Positions 1 to 9,678 of a stretch of 64,000 nt of DNA are shown piece after piece. A model generated the notes under the pieces. That model did not search any database. It saw nothing but the letters and a program-made list of their open reading frames with translations, and was not told the origin of the DNA. The stretch's first letter is position 1. The number at the start of each line of letters is the position of its first letter. A program made the position numbers and the translations under genes. The stretch lies in contig NZ_JACYTP010000002.1 in assembly GCF_014841115.1 (NCBI RefSeq), positions 248,001-312,000 on the forward strand, given 5' to 3'. The stretch is from Photobacterium arenosum. Lineage in GTDB: Bacteria > Pseudomonadota > Gammaproteobacteria > Enterobacterales > Vibrionaceae.

Positions 1-934
1 TAACGATATTTTATTGGGCTTTGAAACCTCTGATGACTGCGCCATTTATAATTTTGGTGGTAAAAAGCTATTATTTTCGACTGACTTTTTTAGTTCAACC
101 GTCAGTTCTCCCTATCTGTTCGGGAAAATAGCTGCAGCCAATGCACTGAGTGATATTTATGCGACCGGCGGCCGTCCTTTAATTGTCAATTCCATCCTGG
201 CTTTTCCACCCGATGATATCCCCATGCCGTACATTGAAAAAATGATTGAGGGTGCCCAGGAAGTGATGGCGGAGTGCGGGGCAACTGTGGTCGGTGGCCA
301 TACCATTAAAAATGCGCAGCCCTTGTATGGCTTTGCGGTGATTGGTGAAGTTGAGGATGCGCATATCCGGCAAAATAATACCCCCCGAAATCATGATCTG
401 GTGATTATCACCAAACCGCTGGGGATTGGCATTATTTCAAATGCCCTGAAAGTGGGGAGATTGAGCGAAGCAGAGTTACCCGAGTCAACGCTCGAAATCA
501 TGAGTCGCGTGAATCGGATTGGTTACACTTTGGCTCAGCATCCTGGTGTCAGTGCGATGACAGATATTACCGGTTTTGGTCTTGCCGGACATTTGAGTGA
601 GCTGGTGGACAACACTGGGTTTAACGTCAGCATTGATGGGGATGCGGTGCCTGTCATTGAAGGTGTGGAAGCTCTGAGTCTGGCGGTGACTAAGAATCCG
701 AGCGGTACTTACAACAATATCAGCCGTTATGCCCGGTTTGTGAAATATGAAGCCGACATCAGCGATGCGCTTCGTCTGATTCTGCACGATCCGCAGACGA
801 ACGGCGGATTATTGTTTACCGTCGACGAGGAAACCTATCGGGATCATATTCTGCCGCTGTTTGAAGCGGAACAGTCTGACCATTATGTGATCGGGACAAT
901 CAGCGCAGGGCAAGGGCAGATCATCATCAAATGA
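1..934 (+). CDS. selD: Selenophosphate synthase SelD, 5'-truncated by the window edge
   Basis: Makes selenophosphate from selenide and ATP, the selenium donor for selenocysteine and 2-selenouridine. The frame is open from base 2 and enters in the ATP-binding part of the AIRS/PurM-like fold: GFETSDDCAIY matches the family's 'DDAAVY' segment, followed by STDFF (TVDFF in most SelD) and IAAANALSDIYATGG, the best conserved block. The C-terminal half has GFGLAGHL and DPQTNGGLL, also diagnostic. The catalytic Cys/Sec17 and Lys20 region lies outside the window, so whether this is a Sec or Cys enzyme cannot be seen. The stop overlaps the next start (ATGA), which indicates translational coupling with the TSUP gene. 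Confidence 0.95.
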   Translation, partial: NDILLGFETSDDCAIYNFGGKKLLFSTDFFSSTVSSPYLFGKIAAANALSDIYATGGRPLIVNSILAFPPDDIPMPYIEKMIEGAQEVMAECGATVVGGHTIKNAQPLYGFAVIGEVEDAHIRQNNTPRNHDLVIITKPLGIGIISNALKVGRLSEAELPESTLEIMSRVNRIGYTLAQHPGVSAMTDITGFGLAGHLSELVDNTGFNVSIDGDAVPVIEGVEALSLAVTKNPSGTYNNISRYARFVKYEADISDALRLILHDPQTNGGLLFTVDEETYRDHILPLFEAEQSDHYVIGTISAGQGQIIIK

Positions 935-1701
935 GTCAGGAAATTATCGTTGGCCTGTTAGGGATCATCACAGGCAGTTTGTCGGGTTTACTGGGTATCG
1001 GTGGCGGCATTTTGCTGGCACCTTTACTGATTATTTGCATGCCCTGGCTAAACGGAATAGCACTGCCGATGGTGACCATTACCGGATTGACGGTCGCCCA
1101 GAGCTTCTTTGGTTCCGTCAGTGCCCTGTTTCATCACTCAAAATATCAGCAACGGGATAGAAATCTGATTTACCGTTTCGGCGTCCCTATGGGCGTCGCC
1201 AGCCTGGCGGTTTCTTTATTCACGTTTCATTTATCCGACCAGGTGATTTTAATCACGTTCTCTGTGCTGGCGATCAGTTCCGTGGTGATCACGACCTTAG
1301 GCCCGGAATTCTGGCGAAAGTGGCTGGGTGAAATCCGGTTAGATTCTGTGGTGTTGCCGATAATTGGTCTGTTGCTGGGCTTTACTTGCGGGATTGTCGG
1401 TCAGGGCGGCGGCTTTATTTATCTGCCGGTGATGATTGCTCTATTTGGCTGCCTTCCCAAACTGGCCATTGCGACAGCGCCTGTTATCGGGATTATCTCT
1501 TCTTTTTCATTGTTTTTCGGACGTGCGGCTTCAGACACTCTGGACTGGACGCTCTGTGGTTATCTGGTGGCGGGCATATTCGTCGGCGCAAAGCTCGGTA
1601 GCTACCTGTATTTTCGGTTGAACGAAAAGATGCTTGCGCGTTGCGTGAATATTTTCGTGCTGCTGAGTTCTATCAAAATCATGTCGATGGCTATCGGCTG
1701 A
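931..1701 (+). CDS. TSUP (TauE/SafE) family membrane permease
   Basis: 256-residue polytopic inner-membrane protein with the two-fold repeat of the TauE/SafE family: GLLGIGGGILLAPLL near residue 20 and the matching GIVGQGGGFIYLPVM near residue 155, each followed by hydrophobic segments, about eight in all. The family moves small sulfur compounds and related anions such as sulfite, sulfoacetate or thiosulfate. It overlaps selD by 4 bp and precedes a cysteine desulfurase gene, so a role in moving a selenium or sulfur compound for selenophosphate synthesis is a reasonable inference, but the substrate cannot be read from sequence. The ATG start is fixed by the overlap. Confidence 0.85.
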   Translation: MSQEIIVGLLGIITGSLSGLLGIGGGILLAPLLIICMPWLNGIALPMVTITGLTVAQSFFGSVSALFHHSKYQQRDRNLIYRFGVPMGVASLAVSLFTFHLSDQVILITFSVLAISSVVITTLGPEFWRKWLGEIRLDSVVLPIIGLLLGFTCGIVGQGGGFIYLPVMIALFGCLPKLAIATAPVIGIISSFSLFFGRAASDTLDWTLCGYLVAGIFVGAKLGSYLYFRLNEKMLARCVNIFVLLSSIKIMSMAIG

Positions 1702-1722
1702 TCCAAACCGATTGGTGGAAAA

Positions 1723-2868
1723 ATGATTAATGCGGATGTAAGCGGGTCTGACTGGATCAAGCCCGAGGTTTTTGATTACCTGAAAAAGCAGTTTTCAGAA
1801 CAACGTTTTGGCAACCCGAACTCGAATCATTTCATCGGAAACAGATTGTTTCAGGAGATTGAGATGGCGAGGGGGACATTGTGCGGGGTATTGTCCTGTG
1901 ACAGCCACCAGCTGATCTTCAATGGTGGTGCAACCGAAGGGATCAGAAATGTGTTTTTCAGTTTCTTTGAGCACCACAGTTATCAGGATGCAGTGATCCT
2001 GCATTCGCCCTATGAACATTCTGCGACGCTGGAAAACATTCGTTACTGTCGTGCGAAAGGTGCTGATTCTATTGTCCTTGCGCATGAACAAAACGGGCTG
2101 CTGGATTTGGCCGGGTTACAGGTCGCACTGAAAGCCTGTCAGGGGAAAGCGGTTCTGGTGGCGGTGATGGCTGCGCATAATGAAACGGGGGTGATTCAGG
2201 ATTATCAGCAGATTGCTGAATTGTGCCATGCATATGATGCGGAATATCTGTGCGATACCACGCAACTGATTGGCAAGCAGCCTTTTGATTTCGAGCGAAG
2301 CGAAGTGGATTATGCCGTCGCTTCTGGTCATAAGTTTGGCGCTTTACCCGGCACCGGTTTTCTGCTGGTGAAAAATTCCTGGCATTTCAGCCCGCTTTTG
2401 CTGGGCGGCGGACAGGAATCCAGCCTGCGGGCAGGTACCCAGAATTATCTGGGCATTGCTTCTATGGCCATTGCTTTGCCGCTCGCACAACAACAGATGG
2501 TGAATCAGGCGGAAGTTACCGCGGTGCAGCGACGCTTTGAACAAGCGCTGAAGCACCACTTTCCCGGAACCGTCATTATCGGCGAAACGGCACCGCGTGT
2601 TCCTGGACTGACTTTCTGTGCTATTGGCGGCGTCAGCCGGGAAGTTTTGCAGACGGTTCTGGATGATGCCCGCATCATGGTGTCATCCGGTTCGGCCTGC
2701 TCAGACCGGAAATCAGCCTTGTCGAAAGTGGCTATAGGGCTGGGGTATAGCAATGATGTGGCAAAAAATACCCTGCGTTTCAGTTTGGGGTACTCCGGGA
2801 CAGAAGCCGTCTACGCCAGCCTGGCAGATACGCTCCGGCGTGTTGCGCCCAAAGCGCTGGTCGCCTGA
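1723..2868 (+). CDS. NifS/IscS-like class V aminotransferase (cysteine desulfurase or selenocysteine lyase)
   Basis: 381-residue PLP enzyme. Seen: the GNPNSNH block after residue 30, GGATEGIRN, HNETGV, the PLP-lysine motif SGHKFG, RAGTQN, and the active-site loop SSGSACSD. This is the group I (NifS/IscS) arrangement in which the loop cysteine takes sulfur or selenium from the amino acid. The N-terminus is unusual: the family's YLDNxATT motif is replaced by NADVSGSDW, although the PEVFDYL helix after it is kept. Third gene of the selD-TSUP set (21 bp gap), so delivery of selenium to SelD is the most natural role; this is inference from context. A rho-independent terminator follows. Confidence 0.85.
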   Translation: MINADVSGSDWIKPEVFDYLKKQFSEQRFGNPNSNHFIGNRLFQEIEMARGTLCGVLSCDSHQLIFNGGATEGIRNVFFSFFEHHSYQDAVILHSPYEHSATLENIRYCRAKGADSIVLAHEQNGLLDLAGLQVALKACQGKAVLVAVMAAHNETGVIQDYQQIAELCHAYDAEYLCDTTQLIGKQPFDFERSEVDYAVASGHKFGALPGTGFLLVKNSWHFSPLLLGGGQESSLRAGTQNYLGIASMAIALPLAQQQMVNQAEVTAVQRRFEQALKHHFPGTVIIGETAPRVPGLTFCAIGGVSREVLQTVLDDARIMVSSGSACSDRKSALSKVAIGLGYSNDVAKNTLRFSLGYSGTEAVYASLADTLRRVAPKALVA

Positions 2869-2890
2869 TGTTCAGGGACAGTCTTTGTGT

Positions 2891-2922
2891 AAAGAGCCAG
2901 CTATCTAGCTGGCTCTTTTTTA
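2891..2922 (+). terminator. Rho-independent terminator of the selD operon
   Basis: Perfect inverted repeat GAGCCAGCTA / TAGCTGGCTC around a 2-base centre, extended by AAA/TTT pairs and followed by a T-run, starting 22 bp after the desulfurase stop. Confidence 0.9.
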
Positions 2923-3202
2923 TTTTCACCGTTTCAGTACGACAGCGGTCATCGTTAAACCAGTGCTGATGTTCTCTGGTGATCTCAGAGTCACCACGAG
3001 AAAACGTTCGCCATCAGAATTAATGAAGCTTATTTCATATTGGTTTATGATGCTCTGCCATGCGCCGCTTGCAGGCGCTGAATCCAGGAAGCATTGCCGG
3101 TGAGTGGCCGGCGGTGAAAGCGAATCTGCTCAGTAAGCTCAGAGACTAGGGAAGGGCCCGATAGAATCATTGGGTTGGGCTGTTCAAGTCGGTCCGGTAG
3201 GT
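2923..3202. other. Intergenic region, no gene seen
   Basis: Between the selD-operon terminator and the converging LysR gene. No reading frame with a credible start, no RNA fold that I recognise and no clear repeat. A single GC-rich hairpin-like stretch lies near 3060-3115. Confidence 0.5.
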
Positions 3203-4099
3203 TCAAGCATCGGCCATTTCAGCTTTCAGCCACGCCATGAATACCTTTAGCCGTGCCAGTCTGGCTGAGTTCGGGTCATAGACCATATAGCGCCTGACCG
3301 GATTAGGGTGAGGCAACTGAAAAGGGATCACCAGTTGCCCGGCGTCAAGCGGGCTCTGATATAAATAGGGCACGGCCAGCGTGACGCCATGGCCGTTTAA
3401 CACCGCAGTCAGTGCCATATCTGTGCTGTTGACCCGAGTCCACTTGGCGTGTTGGTTGCTGGCCTGCACACCTGCATTTTCAAACCAGCTTTGCCAATCG
3501 TAGGCGCCGGGGTTTTCCAGAGTGACTAGCCAGGTGGACAGAAGATCGTCGGGGGAACTGAGTGCCAGATCGCGGGCAAGTTGCGCAGAACAAACCGGAT
3601 AGACAGCGGATTGACCAAAGTACTCACAGGACAGGCTGTCCTGTGTGTATTTTTCCACCTCAGTGCCGAAACGAATTGCCAGATCAATATGTGCTTGTCT
3701 GAGATCATCAAACCCCGCGGACGAGATCACACGAATCTGGATGTCCGGATGCAGTTCGGAAAAGCGTTGCATCCTTGGCATCAACCAGAGCGTGGTAAAA
3801 GCCTGTGTTGAGCTGATGGTGAGCTCACCAGCAATCTCTTCCTGATGAAGTTGGTTCACCCCCTGATGAATGATGGCCAAAGCTTGTTGCGCGCACTTGA
3901 GCAGGCTTTGGCCTTGTTGGCTCAGCAGCATTCTTTTGCCTTTCCGGACAAATAAGCGACATCCTAAACTCTGTTCCAGCTGTCGCATTTGTTGGCTGAC
4001 GGCGGCCTGGGAAATACAGAGTTCAGCGGCCGCCAGACTATAGCTGTTGTGTCTGGCAGCGCATTCAAAGGTGACCAGTAGATTGATATTTTTCAGCAA
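3203..4099 (-). CDS. LysR-type transcriptional regulator, GcvA-like
   Basis: 298 residues: N-terminal winged HTH (residues 1-60, LAAAELCISQAAVSQQMRQL being the recognition region, then GCRLFVRKGK), linker helix, and a LysR substrate-binding domain from about 90. GELTISSTQAFTTLWLMPRM and DLAIRFG are typical of the GcvA/AmpR branch. It is divergent from the PEP-mutase-like gene with a 159-bp AT-rich gap, the usual layout of a LysR gene with its target, so it probably controls that gene. The effector is unknown. Confidence 0.88.
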   Translation of the reverse strand: MLKNINLLVTFECAARHNSYSLAAAELCISQAAVSQQMRQLEQSLGCRLFVRKGKRMLLSQQGQSLLKCAQQALAIIHQGVNQLHQEEIAGELTISSTQAFTTLWLMPRMQRFSELHPDIQIRVISSAGFDDLRQAHIDLAIRFGTEVEKYTQDSLSCEYFGQSAVYPVCSAQLARDLALSSPDDLLSTWLVTLENPGAYDWQSWFENAGVQASNQHAKWTRVNSTDMALTAVLNGHGVTLAVPYLYQSPLDAGQLVIPFQLPHPNPVRRYMVYDPNSARLARLKVFMAWLKAEMADA

Positions 4100-4258
4100 A
4101 ATAGGGGCGTCTGTCTGTATTCGGGTGCAATATTATAAGTTTTTCTTATATTTAAAGTCGATTCGTATCGTTGGTGTTAAACCTCGCCTGAAAACAAAAT
4201 AGGCATTCCAGGGATCAGCCCTGCCTATTCGTGGTTTTCCAGTCAGGAGACAGACATC

Positions 4259-5020
4259 ATGCAAGAATTTAAACAATTACATCAGCAAACGACGCCTTTC
4301 ATCATCGGAAATGTTTGGGATGCTGCCAGTGCCCGTTGCGCCCAGCAGGCTGGTTATCAGGCGTTAGGGACTTCCAGTGCAGCCATCGCCAGCCTGCTGG
4401 GCTATGAGGATGGCGAACAAATGCCGTTTGCTGAGTTAGTTTTTATGGTTCGGCGCATTACCGCAGTCAGCCAGCTTCCCGTTAGTGTGGATATTGAAGC
4501 CGGGTATAGTCGTGAGCCGCAGCATATTGCCGATCATATACAGCAATTGACCGGGTTGGGTGTGGTCGGAATCAATATTGAAGATAGCCGTGTTGATGAA
4601 TCCCGAATGTTAGTGGATGTCGATCAATTTGCAGCGAAATTATCGGCAGTGCGCAATATATTGCGGCAACGTCAGGTTGAGGTGTTTATCAATGTCCGCT
4701 GCGATGCATTTTTACTGGGTTTAGATAATGCTTGCGCCGAAACGGTGAAGCGCGCCCAAATCTATCAGATGGCAGGTGCTGATGGCTTATTTGTGCCCTG
4801 TCTCACACAGGCTGACGATATCAAAGCCGTTGTTGCAGCAAGTTCGCTGCCGGTGAATGTAATGGCAATGCCTGATCTCCCTTGCTTTGAAGTGTTGGCA
4901 GGCTTGGGAGTGAAACGGATCAGTTCAGGCAACTTTGCTCATGATGCGATGCACAGGCATCATCTCAATCAATTGGTTGAGATGAAACAATCCGGATCGT
5001 GTAAATCGCTGTTTGATTAG
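4259..5020 (+). CDS. Isocitrate lyase/PEP mutase superfamily protein
   Basis: 253-residue (beta/alpha)8 enzyme of the ICL/PEPM superfamily. GNVWDAASARCAQQAGYQALGTSSAAIA at the N-terminus is the hallmark start, followed by SVDIEAGYS (Mg2+-binding region), VGINIEDSR and NVRCDAF. The family cleaves or forms C-C or P-C bonds in 2-oxo/enolate substrates (oxaloacetate decarboxylase, 2-methylisocitrate lyase, phosphonopyruvate enzymes). The lyase signature KKCGH is absent, so isocitrate or methylisocitrate lyase activity is unlikely; many such stand-alone 250-280 residue members are uncharacterised. The start has a GGAG Shine-Dalgarno (TCAGGAGACAGACATC before ATG). Confidence 0.8.
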   Translation: MQEFKQLHQQTTPFIIGNVWDAASARCAQQAGYQALGTSSAAIASLLGYEDGEQMPFAELVFMVRRITAVSQLPVSVDIEAGYSREPQHIADHIQQLTGLGVVGINIEDSRVDESRMLVDVDQFAAKLSAVRNILRQRQVEVFINVRCDAFLLGLDNACAETVKRAQIYQMAGADGLFVPCLTQADDIKAVVAASSLPVNVMAMPDLPCFEVLAGLGVKRISSGNFAHDAMHRHHLNQLVEMKQSGSCKSLFD

Positions 5021-5189
5021 AGCACAGTCGGATGAGCTGATTCGCTGCTGATCTTTTTCAAGTTCAGAATGGGAGCGGAGAAAGCGTTCTCAAGTGAGGA
5101 GGTTAAGTCTGTGTGAAACAGCATTAAGGTGTTGTGGCTGCCGACCGCATGATGCGGCCGGCTTTGGCTGGGATGACCCAGGCTTTCAT

Positions 5190-5888
5190 TTAAGCCTGGT
5201 TTGCAGCCTGCTTGTCGGTCAGCGCTTTCATCACTATGTCTTTGTTGCTCTGGTAGGACTCCAGGCCTTCACGGCGCAGATCGCAAGACGGGCAGTTGCC
5301 GCAGCCGTCGCCAATAATGCCGTTGTAACAGGTCAGGGTGTAATTGCGGATGTAATCCAGCTTACCGTGCTGATCGGCCAGCGCCCAGGTTTCAGCTTTG
5401 TTCAGCCACATCAGTGGGGTGTCTATTTTGAGCGGACGATCCATGCCCAGTACCAGTGACTGATTCAGTGACTTCACAAATTCATCACGGCAATCCGGGT
5501 AGCCGGAGAAGTCGGTTTCACACACACCGGTAATGACGCCTTCTGCGCCTATCTGGTAAGCGTAAATGCCTGCCAGCGTCAGGAACAGTATGTTACGACC
5601 CGGCACAAAGGAATTGGGTAAGCCGTTATCTTGCAGCTCATGGGACACAGGAATATTGTCACGGGTCAGTGAGCTGATGGCCAGTTCATTGAGCAGGCCG
5701 ACGTCCATCACCTTGTGCGCGGCAACACCTAAGTCTTTGCCAATGGCCTCTGCAACTTCGATTTCCAGTTTATGGCGTTGACCATAGTCAAAAGTGATGC
5801 AATGGACTTCATCATAATTGGCCATAGCCTGAATTAAACAGGTGGTAGAGTCCTGTCCGCCACTGAAAACGACAACGGCTTTGCGCAT
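5190..5888 (-). CDS. queC: 7-cyano-7-deazaguanine synthase QueC
   Basis: Converts 7-carboxy-7-deazaguanine to preQ0 with ATP and ammonia on the way to queuosine in tRNA. 232 residues from the ATG preceded by GGAGCAACACC; an upstream in-frame start would add 12 residues before the family start [14 protein letters not shown]. The PP-loop SGGQDST is at residues 9-15, and the zinc-binding cysteine set [19 protein letters not shown] is near the C-terminus, so it looks active. Position next to a Lrp regulator and mdlAB matches E. coli. I saw no preQ1 riboswitch upstream. Confidence 0.95.
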   Translation of the reverse strand: MRKAVVVFSGGQDSTTCLIQAMANYDEVHCITFDYGQRHKLEIEVAEAIGKDLGVAAHKVMDVGLLNELAISSLTRDNIPVSHELQDNGLPNSFVPGRNILFLTLAGIYAYQIGAEGVITGVCETDFSGYPDCRDEFVKSLNQSLVLGMDRPLKIDTPLMWLNKAETWALADQHGKLDYIRNYTLTCYNGIIGDGCGNCPSCDLRREGLESYQSNKDIVMKALTDKQAANQA

Positions 5889-5993
5889 GGTGTTGCTCCG
5901 AATCTGGTTCAAAAAAGAAGGCACATCCTACCCTGAGAGTCAGGATATGCCAAGCCACCTGCCTTGTTACAAGCACTTACCGGGAGAGTAGGA

Positions 5994-7061
5994 TCAACTG
6001 AGTTGCCCTGTCTGTTCGAAGACCGCCAGTTGCTCAAGGTAAGGCTGAATATCACCTATGTTACTGGCCACCCAATCGGTGTCGAAATAGGTATCCAGGT
6101 AGCGCTCGCCACTGTCGCACAGCAAGGTCACGATGGAGCCTTGTTCGCCGCGTGCTTTCATATCACTGGCCAGTTGCAGCACGCCGTACAGGTTGGTGCC
6201 GGTAGAAGCCCCGGCTTTTCGGCCCAGCAGTTTTTCCAGCCAGTGAACGGTTGCGATACTGGCTGCATCCGGAATGGTGCGCATGTCATCGACCACGTCC
6301 GGGATGAAGCTTGGCTCGACACGCGGGCGGCCAATCCCTTCAATACGGCTGCCGCGCTCACCTTTCAGGGCGGGATTCCGGGTGAGGTAGTAATCGTGAA
6401 ACACCGAATGCTCAGGATCCACCACACATAGCTGGGTGTCGTGCATCTGATAACGAATATAGCGGCCTATGGTGGCGGAGGTGCCGCCTGTGCCGGCGCT
6501 CATGACGATCCAGGTTGGTATCGGGTGCGCTTCTAACTGCATCTGTTCAAAAATGCTCTTGGCAATATTGTTATTGCCGCGCCAGTCGGTGGCACGTTCC
6601 GCGTAGGTGAACTGATCCATGTAATGACCGTTCAGTTTTTCAGCCAAACGACGAGATTCGTCATAAATCTGGCAAGGGTCGTCTACAAAATGTGCCTGGC
6701 CGCCATAGAATTCAATTTGTTCAATTTTTTTACGGGCAGTCCGGCGGGGGACCACGGCAATAAACGGTAAGCCCAGCAAGCGGGCAAAATACGCTTCAGA
6801 AACCGCGGTGCTGCCAGACGAGGATTCGATGATAGTCGTGTGCTCGCCAATCCAGCCATTGCACAGGCTGTAGAGGAACAGAGAACGGGCAAGACGGTGC
6901 TTCAGGCTGCCGGTCGGGTGAGTACTTTCATCCTTCAGATACAGGTCGATCCCTTCAATGGCCGGAATGTCCAGCTTGATGAGATGGGTATCGGCTGAGC
7001 GCTGAAAGTCGGCTTCGATTTTTCTGATGGCCTGGTTCACCCAGAGTGGATCGTGACGCAT
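5994..7061 (-). CDS. PLP-dependent cysteine synthase family protein, probable cysteine desulfhydrase
   Basis: 355 residues, fold type II PLP enzyme. [11 protein letters not shown] holds the Schiff-base lysine, [18 protein letters not shown] is the substrate-binding loop, [14 protein letters not shown] the phosphate-cup glycine loop. It is longer than CysK and divergent within the family. Its gene is divergent from an Lrp/AsnC regulator 135 bp away, like DecR pairs that control cysteine detoxification, so degradation of cysteine (to pyruvate, ammonia, sulfide) is more likely than synthesis. The exact reaction is inference from context. Confidence 0.8.
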   Translation of the reverse strand: MRHDPLWVNQAIRKIEADFQRSADTHLIKLDIPAIEGIDLYLKDESTHPTGSLKHRLARSLFLYSLCNGWIGEHTTIIESSSGSTAVSEAYFARLLGLPFIAVVPRRTARKKIEQIEFYGGQAHFVDDPCQIYDESRRLAEKLNGHYMDQFTYAERATDWRGNNNIAKSIFEQMQLEAHPIPTWIVMSAGTGGTSATIGRYIRYQMHDTQLCVVDPEHSVFHDYYLTRNPALKGERGSRIEGIGRPRVEPSFIPDVVDDMRTIPDAASIATVHWLEKLLGRKAGASTGTNLYGVLQLASDMKARGEQGSIVTLLCDSGERYLDTYFDTDWVASNIGDIQPYLEQLAVFEQTGQLS

Positions 7062-7196
7062 GAAACATCCTTGAAAATTGGCTGATTAACTCAATGAAAG
7101 TTTACGCTAACGGGAGGAAATTTCTTTGCTATTATTATTGTTGCTTTGATTAATTATAGAAATTTTTTCTTAAAAATAAACATTTCAGGGAAAAAT

Positions 7197-7673
7197 ATGG
7201 CCGAAAAGAATGCAGCGGAAATAGATACCACGGACCGATTGCTGCTGGACTTGCTGCAAATGGATGCCAGTCTGTCGCTTAATGATTTAGCAGAAGCGGT
7301 CAATTTGACTACTACTCCTTGCTGGAAACGTTTAAAACGGCTGGAAGAAGCGGGGATACTGAAGCGGCGGGTGGCTTTGCTGGATCCGGTCAAATTAGGG
7401 CTGTCATTCATTGCCTTTGTCCAGATAAAAACCAGCGATCATTCTCAGGACTGGTATCACCGTTTTGTCGCGACAGTGAGTGAGTTTCCGGAAGTGATGG
7501 AGTTCTACCGGATGGCCGGAGAATACGACTACATGATGAAAGTTCAGATGGCAGATATGTCTGCGTTTGACAGCTTTTATAAAAAACTGGTCAACAGTAT
7601 CAGCGGATTAACCAATGTGACCTCTACGTTTGCCATGGAACCCCTGAAATACACCACAGCGCTTCCTTTATAA
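7197..7673 (+). CDS. decR: Lrp/AsnC family regulator, DecR (YbaO)-like
   Basis: 158 residues from ATG with CAGGG 6 bp upstream. HTH at residues 25-70 ([21 protein letters not shown]), then RAM/AsnC ligand-binding domain with [19 protein letters not shown]. coli DecR has the same size, the same neighbour (mdlA downstream) and the same TTPCW recognition helix; it switches on cysteine detoxification when cysteine is high. The divergent cysteine-synthase-like gene is the natural target. The gene symbol rests on synteny and motif, not on an alignment. Confidence 0.85.
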   Translation: MAEKNAAEIDTTDRLLLDLLQMDASLSLNDLAEAVNLTTTPCWKRLKRLEEAGILKRRVALLDPVKLGLSFIAFVQIKTSDHSQDWYHRFVATVSEFPEVMEFYRMAGEYDYMMKVQMADMSAFDSFYKKLVNSISGLTNVTSTFAMEPLKYTTALPL

Positions 7674-7932
7674 ATCTCTGATTTGTATTGAAAAAGTACT
7701 GTATAAAAACAAATATTCCGTTAACGCTGTGAAAATAGGCAGCATCACCTGCTGTTTTGCTGCCATTCCTTACATTTGGGTTGATAACCAGCCTGCCTTT
7801 TTGCCAATATGTTGCTAGATTGTCACCTCAGTGTGACGAGTGATTTTATCCTCTCGATCCACCCGACTTTATAATATTTTTCTGTTCTTCGGCTTACTTC
7901 TCGTGAGCAGACCGTGCTTTGCTGGAGGAAAC

Positions 7933-9678
7933 ATGCAGGTTTTTTGGCAACTCAGGTGGTACTTTCGGCAAGAGTGGCGGCGATATGGCGGCGCGATCGC
8001 TATTTTTGTCATTATTGCTTTTTTTGAACTGATTCCACCCCGGGCCATAGGCTGGATAGTCGACGGTGTGGTTGAAGGCAAAATGACCATCAACACCATG
8101 CTGATGTGGCTGGGCGGACTGGCCGCGATGTGGGTGCTGGTGTATGTGTTGCGGATAGTCTGGCGTCTGTGGTTGTTTGGCAGTGCCGCGAAACTGGGCA
8201 CTGTGCTCAGAGACAAACTCTATCGCCATTTTACCCGGCAGGCGCCGAATTTTTTTGAGCGCCACAAAACCGGTGATCTGATGGCCCGTTCAACCAATGA
8301 TGTCAATGCGCTGGTGATGACAGCCGGAGAAGGCGTACTGACTGCGGCGGATTCGCTGATCACCGGATTGGCGGTTTTGCTGATCATGACGACCCAGCTC
8401 AGCTGGCAACTGACGATTTTAGCGCTCCTGCCTATGCCTGTTATGGCCTTGCTGGTCTCGCGCTTTGGCAGCCAGCTGCATGACAGATTCAGCGAATCGC
8501 AGGCCGCTTTTTCCGCCCTGACGGACACCACGCAGGAATCGCTGAACGGCGTCAGGATGATCCGTGCTTTTGGTCTGGAGCAAAGGCAGCAGGCCGCGTT
8601 TGAGAAAGTCGTTGACCATGCCGGTGAAAAGAATTTCGGGGTGGTGCAAGTGGATGCCAAGTTTGACCCTGTGATCCAGCTGACAATCGGGATGTCCTTT
8701 TTCCTCAGTGTCGGTGGCGGGGCCTATTTAATTCATCAGGGGGAACTGACTCTGGGCGATCTGACCGCTTTTACTCTGTATCAGGGGTTGATGATCTGGC
8801 CGATGCTGGCCATTGCCTGGCTGTTCAATATTCTTGAGCGCGGCTCTGCGGCATGGAAACGCCTGCAGGAAATTTTAGATCAGGCCCCGACTATCGTCAG
8901 CGGCGCCAAAGCACTGGCGGACACCCGTCAGGCGCTGGATATCCGGATTGAGGCATTTTCCTGGCCGCAGCAGCGCCAGCCTGCCCTGCAGGAGCTGGCG
9001 ATCCACTTGTCGGCAGGTCAGATGCTGGGGCTGGCCGGGCCGGTAGGTTGCGGTAAATCTACCTTGCTGGCGCTGCTATTACGCCAGCAAGAGCTGAGCC
9101 ATGGGCGCATTGCGTATGGCGGCGTGTGTATCCGCGATGCACTCCTGGAGCAATGGCGCAGCCGTTTTGCGGTGGTTAGCCAGAGTCCCTTCCTGTTTTC
9201 CCGCTCGATTGCCGATAACATTGCGCTGGGCAGGCCGGATGCCAGTATAGATGCCATCCGTCACGCTGCCGGATTAGCCTGTATTGATGAAGATATCATG
9301 CTGTTTCCTGAGGGGTATAACACTCTGGTCGGAGAAAAGGGCATCACGCTGTCCGGCGGCCAGAAACAGCGCATTGCGATTGCCAGAGCGCTGCTGCTCA
9401 ATGCTGAAATTCTGGTACTGGATGATGCGCTGTCGGCCGTCGACGGCAAAACAGAACACAGGATCCTGCGTAATCTGCGCAGTCAGCCTCAGCGGCAAAC
9501 CGTGATTGTCATTGCCCATCGCCTGACCGCGCTGGAGCAGGCCGATGAAATCGTCGTGCTGCAGCACGGTCAGGTGAGCGAGCGCGGAACGCACGCGGAC
9601 TTGCTGATCAATGATGACTGGTACGCCGAGATGCACCGCTACCAGAAACTGGAACAAGCCATTGAGGAGGGGCAATGA
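7933..9678 (+). CDS. mdlA: ABC exporter half-transporter MdlA
   Basis: 581 residues from ATG with a perfect GGAGG 7 bp upstream (longer frames add a spurious 31-residue prefix). Transmembrane domain with about six segments in residues 1-310, then the nucleotide-binding domain: Walker A GPVGCGKST, signature LSGGQKQR, Walker B ILVLDDALSAVD, H-loop IAHRL. Walker B has Asp-Asp where most ABC proteins have Asp-Glu, so the catalytic glutamate is replaced by Asp at this site; with MdlB keeping Asp-Glu this suggests an asymmetric heterodimer. Works with MdlB, whose start overlaps this stop. The substrate is not established. Confidence 0.93.
   Translation: MQVFWQLRWYFRQEWRRYGGAIAIFVIIAFFELIPPRAIGWIVDGVVEGKMTINTMLMWLGGLAAMWVLVYVLRIVWRLWLFGSAAKLGTVLRDKLYRHFTRQAPNFFERHKTGDLMARSTNDVNALVMTAGEGVLTAADSLITGLAVLLIMTTQLSWQLTILALLPMPVMALLVSRFGSQLHDRFSESQAAFSALTDTTQESLNGVRMIRAFGLEQRQQAAFEKVVDHAGEKNFGVVQVDAKFDPVIQLTIGMSFFLSVGGGAYLIHQGELTLGDLTAFTLYQGLMIWPMLAIAWLFNILERGSAAWKRLQEILDQAPTIVSGAKALADTRQALDIRIEAFSWPQQRQPALQELAIHLSAGQMLGLAGPVGCGKSTLLALLLRQQELSHGRIAYGGVCIRDALLEQWRSRFAVVSQSPFLFSRSIADNIALGRPDASIDAIRHAAGLACIDEDIMLFPEGYNTLVGEKGITLSGGQKQRIAIARALLLNAEILVLDDALSAVDGKTEHRILRNLRSQPQRQTVIVIAHRLTALEQADEIVVLQHGQVSERGTHADLLINDDWYAEMHRYQKLEQAIEEGQ

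Noticed and set aside
5889..5993. preQ1 riboswitch upstream of queC
   Set aside because: Only about 100 bp are available and I saw no H-type pseudoknot pattern; QueC here has only an ordinary RBS.
7840..7932. 31-residue N-terminal extension of MdlA with a signal-like segment
   Set aside because: GTG start without RBS; the ATG at 7933 has GGAGG and gives the family start.
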